Shown piece after piece: positions 57,736 through 64,000 of a stretch of DNA of 64,000 nucleotides (its first letter is position 1; each line of letters starts with the position of its first letter). Position numbers and translations under genes: made by a program. Below the pieces are notes generated by a model that was given only the letters and a program-made list of their open reading frames with translations, was not told the DNA's origin and did no database searches. The DNA comes from Pilosibacter fragilis. Its GTDB lineage: Bacteria > Bacillota > Clostridia > Lachnospirales > Lachnospiraceae. The stretch is from NCBI RefSeq assembly GCF_032490495.1, contig NZ_JAVYJB010000014.1, positions 1 through 64,000 on the forward strand, in the 5' to 3' direction.

Positions 57736-60700
57736 ATGAGAGAACGGATCATGCGCCTTTCCAGAGGAATCGTGGACGCGGAGATGCCGAAGCTGTTTCT
57801 GGATCCTGTGAAGATCGAGGAGACTCTGGGGAGCGATACGGTTTATAAAAGAGAACTATACTTAGCAAGTGAAAACAATTTATATATCAAAGGCCTTGCC
57901 TACTCAAGCCACAGCCGTGTGAAGATCTTAAAGAACGCATTCGGGGGCTTAAGAAACCATATTGTCTACGAAGTCGACACCTCCTGGTGCGAGAACGGAG
58001 ACCTGATCAAGGGAAACTTCACGCTTGTAACAAACAGCGGAGAACTGGAGGTTCCTTTTCTTTTTCGTGTGGAAATGATCGAGTCTGTCCGTGTCCTGTC
58101 CACATTAAAGTCTATGGATGATTTTGTGGAGCTGGCGAAAAAGGATATGGAACTGGCGCTGCGCCTCATGGAGTACCGGGATTTTACGGAAGCGCCGCTG
58201 TTTAAGGATCTGCGGATCCGCACGATCTATGAAGGCTTAAGGGGGCACGGAAACCGCCAGAATGCCCTGGAAGAATTCTTTCTGGCAACGGGAGTGAAGG
58301 AACCCATCGAGCTGACCTTATCTACGGCAAAGAAGGTCTATGACAAGCCGAAGGACATCGTGAATGACAAGGTCGTCCTACGGAAAAATACCTGGGGCTA
58401 TCTCTACATGGAGGTCCGTGCCGACGGCGATTTCATCGAGATCCCGAAGAAGGTCATCACTCAGGCGGATTTCGAAGAGGACCGTCTGGATCTGCGATTC
58501 AGGATCCACCCGGAGAGGATGCACAAGGGAAAGAACCTCGGTGCGATCCGCCTTCTCACCGTCCACGGCGACACCGTGATCCGGATCGAGGCTATGGGGG
58601 AGGAACCGGATCGAAAGCGCGCTGAGGGCGAGATCAGCAAAGCCGGTGTCTGCCGGTACATGAAACTCCGTGAGGCCTACGAGAGCGGTCTCTACGAGAA
58701 AAAAGCTGTCCTCGGAAAGATCCAGAACGAGCTGGATGCCATCCGCGGCGCAAACGGCGGCTCTGTGATCCTGTCCCTCCTGCAGGCGGAGACTTATCTG
58801 GACGCGGAGAGACCGGATCAGGCGGCTTTATGTCTGGACGATGCGTGGGATACCGTTTCTGCCCTCAGAGACCGGATCGGAACACTCTACTGTTATTACC
58901 AGTACCTGCAGTACCGCCTGGAACCGGACGAGGAGAAGAAGGACGCTGTGGTCCGCCTGTTCAGGAAAAAACTGGAGGATGTCAATGGCCGGTTCTACCT
59001 GCAGCTTTTGCAGTTAAAGATGCTGCCGGAGATGTATGAGGAGGAGGAAGCCCTCGCGGAGAGCTTTAAGATGCAGTATAAGAATGGCTGCCGCAGCCCG
59101 TTCCTCTATATTGAGACGGTGCGTCTCTTCGGGAAGAATCCGGAACTCTTAAAGACGATGGATGCCTTTGAGATCCATGCCCTCTATTACGGAGTTATGA
59201 ATGGTCTTGTAGGTCAGGAACTGGCGGAGCGGATCTGCGCGCTGGCACCGGGAGCGAAGTTCTTCCACCGCCTGTATTACCGCCTGCTTGCAAAGCTCTA
59301 CGAGAAATACCCGACGAAGGACATGCTGACGGCGGTGTGCTGTCTGTTAATTAAGGGAAATGTCCGCGGAAAAGAGAGCTTCTCCTGGTATGAGAAGGGA
59401 ATCAATGAGGAGATCAGCCTCACAAGGATCTACGAATATTTCCTCTACGCTCTGCCGGATGACTATGAGAAGATGATGCCGCGCCAGGTATTGCTGTACT
59501 TCTCCTATGAGTGCGCCCATCTGGACCAGAAGAGCCGTGCAGCCCTCTATGCCAATGTGGCGGCCTATATTCCGCAGGACGATCCGCTCTATAAAAAGTA
59601 CGAGCGGGAGATGGAAAAGTTTGCCATGGAGCAGCTTTTCGAGTCCCGGATCAACAGGAGACTTGCGGTGATCTACAAACATATCATTTACCGCGATATG
59701 ATCGATAATCAGGTGGCCCGGGTGCTGCCCGGTATCTTAAAGGCAAACCGGATCCAGGTGAAGGATGCGGCGATGAAGTATGTGATCGTTTCCAACGAGA
59801 TCCTGACCGGTGAGGATGCCTACCCGTTGCAGAATCAGACCGCCTATGTGCCGTTGTTCTTTGAAGACAGCGTGATCATGTTCCAGGATACCTTCGGAAA
59901 CAGGTACATGGACGTGGAATATACGAAGGAGCCGGTTCTCGATGAGAAGGAACTGGAAGAAAAATGCTTTGAGATGTACCCGGACCACCCGATGTTAAAG
60001 ATGAAGGCGTGTCTGGAGATCATGGAGAAAAAGGACCTTGAGAAGGAAGATGTGACCGGGATCGAGACTGTTCTGGATACACTCCCGGTGAAGCCGGCCT
60101 ACCAGCAGAAAATGCTGACGAGGATCATTTCCTACTACCGTGCGGCGCTTTTCGGCGACGATGAGGCCATGGATGCGGAGGGTGGAGCGTACCTCTTAAA
60201 GCTTGACAAGAGGACACTCTCCAGACCGGAACGTGTGGATGTCTGCGAGACACTGATCGTCCAGAATTACATGGTTCAGGCATACGAGATGATAAAGGAG
60301 TTCGGCGAGGAGCAGATCCGTGTGAAACGTCTCGCGGCTCTGGTATCCCAGCTGATCTTAGACCGGATGTTCGAGGAGGATGACCTGCTCCTCCACCTTG
60401 CGGGGCGTGTATTTTCGGACGGACACGGGGACAGCGTGATCCTGGATTATCTCTGCGAGCATTATAACGGCAGCGGGGAATCTATGTTCAGGATTCTTGC
60501 GGAAGCAGTGAAGACCCATGTGGAGACATACGACCTTGAGGAGCGCCTGCTGGCCCAGTGCCTTTTCTCCGGCTGTGAGAAGCATATGGACACGGTATTT
60601 GACCTTTACGCGTCGAGAAAAGAGACCAGTGATGTGATCGTGAAGGCGTACTTTACAGTGAAGTGTACGGAATACTTCCTGCGTGACACAGTCCCGGGGG

Positions 60701-61308
60701 ATAAGGTATTCGCGTATCTGGAAGGCGCGATCCACGGTATGGAGCTTCGGAAGGTGCCGGAGATCTATCTTCTGGCGCTGGCGAAATTTTATTCGACTCT
60801 GGCACAGATCACTGAGGAGCAGAAGGCCCTGCTATCCCGGATGATGGATATCCTTTCCGCCAGAGGTATGGTATTCGCGTGGTACAAGGATCTTGCAAAA
60901 TATGTGGATATGCCGGGCGAGGTCATGGATAAGGAGATCATCGAGTACCATGGACGGCCGGACGGAAGACCGATCTTAAAGATCCGGATCCTGCCGGACG
61001 AGGAAGAGTTCCATGAGGAAGAGATGAACATGGTCTATAAAGGGATCTATGTGCGCCAGAAACTCCTGTTTGATGGTGAGATCATGGAGTACGAGATCTG
61101 GGAGAATGAGGACGGAAGACTGGTGAAAAAGGCGGAGGGCGAAGTGACCTGCAGCGAACCGGCAACGGGGGATAAAGGAAACCGCTTCACGGCTTTAAAT
61201 GCCATGAACCTCTATCTCGGAATGAAGGATGACCGGAAATTAAAAGAAAGCATGACAGAATACGTGACGGACAGTCAGATCGCGAAAAAGCTGTTCCGTC
61301 TGGCATAA
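57736..61308 (+). CDS. Very large DUF5717-like protein
   Basis: 1190 residues, cytoplasmic by sequence (no signal or membrane span). The N-terminal ~290 residues are beta-rich (RELYLASENNLYIKGLAYSS, HIVYEVDTSWCENGDLIKGN) with two Ig-like segments. The rest, to about 1060, is alpha-helical repeats of TPR/solenoid type (YCYYQYLQYRLEPDEEKKD, ALYYGVMNGLVGQELAERIC). The end (about 1080-1150) is again beta (ILKIRILPDEEEFHEEEMNM). I associate it with DUF5717, found in Lachnospiraceae with no assigned function. It is followed 13 bases later by an Hsp70-fold gene, so it may be a client-binding scaffold for that ATPase. Starts with ATG 57736. Confidence 0.8.
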   Translation: MRERIMRLSRGIVDAEMPKLFLDPVKIEETLGSDTVYKRELYLASENNLYIKGLAYSSHSRVKILKNAFGGLRNHIVYEVDTSWCENGDLIKGNFTLVTNSGELEVPFLFRVEMIESVRVLSTLKSMDDFVELAKKDMELALRLMEYRDFTEAPLFKDLRIRTIYEGLRGHGNRQNALEEFFLATGVKEPIELTLSTAKKVYDKPKDIVNDKVVLRKNTWGYLYMEVRADGDFIEIPKKVITQADFEEDRLDLRFRIHPERMHKGKNLGAIRLLTVHGDTVIRIEAMGEEPDRKRAEGEISKAGVCRYMKLREAYESGLYEKKAVLGKIQNELDAIRGANGGSVILSLLQAETYLDAERPDQAALCLDDAWDTVSALRDRIGTLYCYYQYLQYRLEPDEEKKDAVVRLFRKKLEDVNGRFYLQLLQLKMLPEMYEEEEALAESFKMQYKNGCRSPFLYIETVRLFGKNPELLKTMDAFEIHALYYGVMNGLVGQELAERICALAPGAKFFHRLYYRLLAKLYEKYPTKDMLTAVCCLLIKGNVRGKESFSWYEKGINEEISLTRIYEYFLYALPDDYEKMMPRQVLLYFSYECAHLDQKSRAALYANVAAYIPQDDPLYKKYEREMEKFAMEQLFESRINRRLAVIYKHIIYRDMIDNQVARVLPGILKANRIQVKDAAMKYVIVSNEILTGEDAYPLQNQTAYVPLFFEDSVIMFQDTFGNRYMDVEYTKEPVLDEKELEEKCFEMYPDHPMLKMKACLEIMEKKDLEKEDVTGIETVLDTLPVKPAYQQKMLTRIISYYRAALFGDDEAMDAEGGAYLLKLDKRTLSRPERVDVCETLIVQNYMVQAYEMIKEFGEEQIRVKRLAALVSQLILDRMFEEDDLLLHLAGRVFSDGHGDSVILDYLCEHYNGSGESMFRILAEAVKTHVETYDLEERLLAQCLFSGCEKHMDTVFDLYASRKETSDVIVKAYFTVKCTEYFLRDTVPGDKVFAYLEGAIHGMELRKVPEIYLLALAKFYSTLAQITEEQKALLSRMMDILSARGMVFAWYKDLAKYVDMPGEVMDKEIIEYHGRPDGRPILKIRILPDEEEFHEEEMNMVYKGIYVRQKLLFDGEIMEYEIWENEDGRLVKKAEGEVTCSEPATGDKGNRFTALNAMNLYLGMKDDRKLKESMTEYVTDSQIAKKLFRLA

Positions 61309-61321
61309 TGAGGACAAATAA

Positions 61322-62548
61322 ATGGAGAAACTGATCGTTGGCATCGACCTCTGTGATACCTACACTCAGGCGGCTGTTCTGGGCCGTGAGGAGGCGTGGA
61401 TGCTCCCGACCGTCATCTGCAGAAAAAAATCCGCGGAAGAGTGGTATGTGGGGGAAGATGCATATAAATATACGCTGGTGGGCGAGGGCGTCATCGTTGA
61501 TAAGCTCCTAAGCCTGGCGGCAAAAGAAGGAACATCCACCATCGGAGGCGTAAAGTACGGTGGAATGGAACTGCTGCAGAGATTTTTAGGCAGTATCCTC
61601 GCCATGGTGCGTGCGGAGTATGCCGGACAGAAGATCGATGAGCTGGTCATCAGCCTCAAAAATTTGGAGATGAAGCTTTTGGAGGGACTTACGGCCAGCG
61701 TGGAAGCTCTTGGGATCCCAAGAGGAAATGTCCATATCGCAAGCCACACGGAATGCTTCGTCTACTATGTGCTGAACCAGAGAAGAGATGTCTGGGGCGG
61801 TCAGGTTGGCATGTTTTCCTTATCCGATGAGGATCTGCGTTACTATGAACTGAAGGTCACGAGAGGACCGCGCCAGATGACAGCCATCGCGGAGCATGAG
61901 GAGCTGGAAGAGGGTTTCAGCCTCAGCGTTCTCGATACAGGCTCCGGGGCAAAGATGGCAGATAAGATCCTGTGTGCCTGTGGAGAGCGGTTTTTACAGA
62001 AAAAGATCTTTTCCTCGATCTTCCTGACGGGAAAAGGTTTCGCGAGAACCGACTGGGCGCCGGAATTTATGAGGCAGATCTGCAACCGGAGAAGAGTCTT
62101 CGTGGAGACAGCCATCTTCGCAAAAGGTGCGGCCATGAAGGCTGAGGATTACTTAAACGAGAGCGGTTCCGGATCCTTTGTATGTCTCTGCGAGGGAAAA
62201 TTAAAGTCCACGGTCTCTCTGGAGGTTATGAAGCGGGATACAAAGACGGAGATCAGTCTGGCATCCGCCGGTGAGAGCTGGTACGAGGCGAGAAGTGTGG
62301 TGGAAGTGATCCCGGACGGGGAGAAGGAGATCTGCTTTACGATCACACCGCAGCAGGAGCCGAAGAAAAAACGGACCGTGAAGATCCCCCTGGAGGGATT
62401 TCCGGACCGCCCGAACAAAACGACGAAGATCCGGGTGGCTGTGGGATTTTTAGATGAGAAGACCATGGTGGTCAAGCTCACGGACCAGGGATTTGGGGAA
62501 CTGTTCCCGAAAACGGACGCGGTGGTCCGTCAGGAGGTGACATTATGA
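61322..62548 (+). CDS. Hsp70/actin-fold protein (DUF5716-like)
   Basis: 408 residues. The N-terminus KLIVGIDLCDTYTQAAVL is an actin/Hsp70 phosphate-1 loop variant (GIDLGTT-like, with Cys-Asp in place of Gly-Thr). VLDTGSGAKMADKIL and FLTGKGFARTDWAPEFMRQI match the phosphate-2 and adenosine regions, and the C-terminal third (RTVKIPLEGFPDRPNKTTKI) is a beta-sandwich like an Hsp70 substrate domain. At 408 residues it is shorter than DnaK and has no lid. It overlaps the next gene by four bases. A specialised chaperone or cytoskeletal ATPase is inferred. Confidence 0.75.
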   Translation: MEKLIVGIDLCDTYTQAAVLGREEAWMLPTVICRKKSAEEWYVGEDAYKYTLVGEGVIVDKLLSLAAKEGTSTIGGVKYGGMELLQRFLGSILAMVRAEYAGQKIDELVISLKNLEMKLLEGLTASVEALGIPRGNVHIASHTECFVYYVLNQRRDVWGGQVGMFSLSDEDLRYYELKVTRGPRQMTAIAEHEELEEGFSLSVLDTGSGAKMADKILCACGERFLQKKIFSSIFLTGKGFARTDWAPEFMRQICNRRRVFVETAIFAKGAAMKAEDYLNESGSGSFVCLCEGKLKSTVSLEVMKRDTKTEISLASAGESWYEARSVVEVIPDGEKEICFTITPQQEPKKKRTVKIPLEGFPDRPNKTTKIRVAVGFLDEKTMVVKLTDQGFGELFPKTDAVVRQEVTL

Positions 62549-63354
62549 GCCTGATTCTCTGCAGACAGGAACCGGTAACGGTTCCGCTTTATATCGAGGA
62601 TCTTGGGATCCATCTCTACTCCTCCCAGGAGCTCTGCTATGTGATCTACAACAATCCGCTGCTGGTGCTGGAGGGATTTATTGATAAACGCCTGACTGAG
62701 TTTTTAAGAAGTGAGCTTCGGATGCCGTTTCTCGCGGAACGGGTGGAAAAATGGTTGGACAGCCACGGGGCGACGGAGGAGATTCTGTACCTGATCCTCA
62801 AGGAATGTAATTACTATACCCCAAAGGAGCAGGCGGCTTACCGACAGACCGTGAACGGACTGAAAAAACTCTCAGAGGAAGAGTACGAGAAGCGCCGCGC
62901 AGATTATTTCTATGGTCTGGATCTTTTCGGAAAAGCGGTCACGATCTACGAGCAGATCTTAGATGGGGCCGGACGCCATCTCTCCGGGGATTTCCGGGGA
63001 AAAGTCTGGAACAATATCGCGGCCTGCTACGCGAAACTCTTCTGTTACCAGAAAGCTATGCATGCCTACGAGAATGCCTGGAATGCGAAGCCGGAGGCGG
63101 AGTATGTGAAACGCATGTACTTCCTCACGATACTGAATCCGGAGCTTTCGCTTAAGGATAAATTCCGGGAGATGATCGGGGAGGATGATAAGGAAGTCTG
63201 GAATAAAGAAGTGGAAGAGGCGAGAGAAGAGTCAGAGAAGGCGCCGGAGACGCTGAAGCTTGCCGCCGTATTCGAGAAAGACCCGGCTGGCCGGATCGCA
63301 GCGGCGGGGGATATCCTGAATCAGTGGAAGATGGAATACAGGAGAATGCTGTAG
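62545..63354 (+). CDS. Helical-repeat protein, third gene of the DUF5717/DUF5716 unit
   Basis: 269 residues. Starts at ATG 62545 inside the previous stop. The first 90 residues contain IEDLGIHLYSSQELCYVIYN and FLAERVEKWLDSHGATEE, and the middle has TPR-like helices (FRGKVWNNIAACYAKLFCYQ, KAMHAYENAWNAKPEAEYVK). The C-terminal 60 residues are acidic. It probably binds one of its two partners. I do not recognise a named family. Confidence 0.7.
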   Translation: MSLILCRQEPVTVPLYIEDLGIHLYSSQELCYVIYNNPLLVLEGFIDKRLTEFLRSELRMPFLAERVEKWLDSHGATEEILYLILKECNYYTPKEQAAYRQTVNGLKKLSEEEYEKRRADYFYGLDLFGKAVTIYEQILDGAGRHLSGDFRGKVWNNIAACYAKLFCYQKAMHAYENAWNAKPEAEYVKRMYFLTILNPELSLKDKFREMIGEDDKEVWNKEVEEAREESEKAPETLKLAAVFEKDPAGRIAAAGDILNQWKMEYRRML

Positions 63355-63360
63355 TTTCCC

Positions 63361-63389
63361 TTGACATTTTATCAGGATTCTACTATATT
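63361..63389 (+). promoter_or_regulatory. Promoter of the T-box-controlled unit
   Basis: TTGACA (63361-63366), 17 bases, TATATT (63384-63389): near-consensus, starting immediately after the helical-repeat gene. Confidence 0.88.
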
Positions 63390-63395
63390 ATGTAA

Positions 63396-63724
63396 GAGCG
63401 GCCGGAAAAATCAAATGACCGTGATATGGAACAGGCGGCTGATAAAGAGACCTGCTCCATGGAATATAAGAAAGGCTGGGAAGAAGAGGAGTACATTTTC
63501 TGCACCTTCAGAGAGGACTGATCATAGGCTGGAAGTCGGTCCGGAAATGCAAAAATGGAAGGTAGCTTCGGAGCCGGAATGGTGAAATAAAAAGTAGCTG
63601 TTCCCGGGGAGAGACCTCGTTAAGAACGAAGAGATGCTGTTTGGAGGATCCTTCTGGATCCGGACAGTAAATAAAGGTGGTAACGCGGTGATTCGCCCTT
63701 TGCATGAGAGTGCAGAGGGCTTTT
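63396..63724 (+). promoter_or_regulatory. T-box riboswitch leader, valine specifier proposed
   Basis: Landmarks in order: GGAGTA (63488-63493), AGAGAG (63510-63515) in Stem I, a GTA triplet (63562-63564) followed by GCTTCGGAGC where the specifier is expected, the T-box bulge AAAGGTGGTAACGCGG (63673-63688), and a terminator GCCCTTTGCA...TGCAGAGGGC-TTTT (63695-63724). Uncharged tRNA pairing with the T-box would favour the antiterminator. GTA would specify valine. The gene directly behind is a small Cys-rich protein; the main target, probably beyond the window, may be valS. Confidence 0.85.
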
Positions 63725-63824
63725 CTTATATGAGTAAGCAGGGCGATAGCCCGGATTACGAATGTTGGCAGCAGCTGAGGGAGCGCCCGGGAGGCGCGGA
63801 GCAGCAGCCTTTCGAGAGGAGTAC

Positions 63825-64000
63825 ATGATGGTAAAAAAAGATGCAAAACAGAAAAAAGTACGGATCACGAACTGCGAGACCTGCACCTTTTACACATATG
63901 ATGACGAGTATGGATATTATGTCTGTGAGGCAGATCTCGACGAGGACGAGATGTCCGCGTTCCTCCGCGGAAGTGACTTTTCCTGCGGTTTTTACCAGGC
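63825..64000 (+). CDS. Small Cys-rich DUF6472-like protein (partial, runs off the window)
   Basis: 58 residues visible from ATG 63825; ATG 63828 is an alternative with better spacing to AGAGGAG. Basic start (MVKKDAKQKKVR), then NCETCTFYTYDDEYGYYVCE and a C before the edge (DFSCGFYQ): four cysteines in a CxxC...C...C pattern, likely a zinc knuckle. It resembles DUF6472, a small family of clostridia with no known function. It lies behind the T-box, so it is regulated by the charging state of a tRNA. Confidence 0.75.
   Translation, partial: MMVKKDAKQKKVRITNCETCTFYTYDDEYGYYVCEADLDEDEMSAFLRGSDFSCGFYQ

Noticed and set aside
26162..64000. tRNA or rRNA genes, CRISPR arrays, replication origin
   Set aside because: No cloverleaf-type sequences with CCA-adjacent arms, no regularly spaced repeats and no DnaA-box clusters were seen.

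Overview
The window looks like a chromosome segment of a Gram-positive anaerobic gut clostridium, most likely a Lachnospiraceae member. Reasons: a HrcA/CIRCE-controlled groESL operon, an intact tig-clpP-clpX-lon-ysxC block, families typical of that group (DUF975, DUF4364, and a DUF5717/DUF5716-like pair), a biotin-dependent sodium-pump decarboxylase cluster, and a T-box leader. No tRNA, rRNA or CRISPR array is visible.

Positions 1 to about 26160 are the right-hand part of a tailed (siphovirus-type) prophage; its left end lies outside the window. Genes are almost all on the plus strand in classic order: small early genes and ssb, an ArpU-like late regulator, HNH nuclease, terminase subunits, portal, protease, HK97-type capsid, connectors, major tail protein, tail-assembly chaperones with a well-formed -1 frameshift signal, tape measure, distal tail and baseplate genes. 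Next comes a complete diversity-generating retroelement (DGR): variable C-type-lectin-like tail protein, Avd, template repeat and reverse transcriptase. Template and variable repeats (126 bp each) differ at 8 sites, all of them template adenines. Holin and endolysin follow, then a small regulatory module (promoter with embedded operator, two tiny membrane peptides, an Xre repressor), a HIRAN-like gene broken at an 11-G run, and an IS30-family transposase as the last phage gene. No phage integrase is present in this part, so the transposase is a candidate mobilisation enzyme for the whole prophage.

From about 26190 the sequence is host chromosome with different codon habits (more ATC, CTC and TCC). 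It holds a fructose-6-phosphate aldolase/transaldolase-like gene, a YitT-type membrane protein, a five-gene Na+-pump decarboxylase operon with two different carboxyltransferases, two secreted or membrane-anchored proteins with cadherin-like domains, a PfkB sugar kinase (minus strand), glnS followed by a MocR-type regulator, an IclR regulator pair (minus strand), groES-groEL, a CYTH protein, a DUF975 protein and a DJ-1-like protein.

The last third is protein quality control (trigger factor, ClpP, ClpX, Lon), the GTPase YsxC, a DUF4364 regulator, then an uncharacterised three-gene unit: a 1190-residue DUF5717-like protein, an Hsp70/actin-fold DUF5716-like protein and a helical-repeat protein. 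The window closes with a promoter, a T-box riboswitch (GTA specifier proposed, valine) and the start of a small Cys-rich protein. Two copies of a 118-119 bp palindromic intergenic repeat lie in opposite orientation upstream of the DUF975 gene and of clpP.
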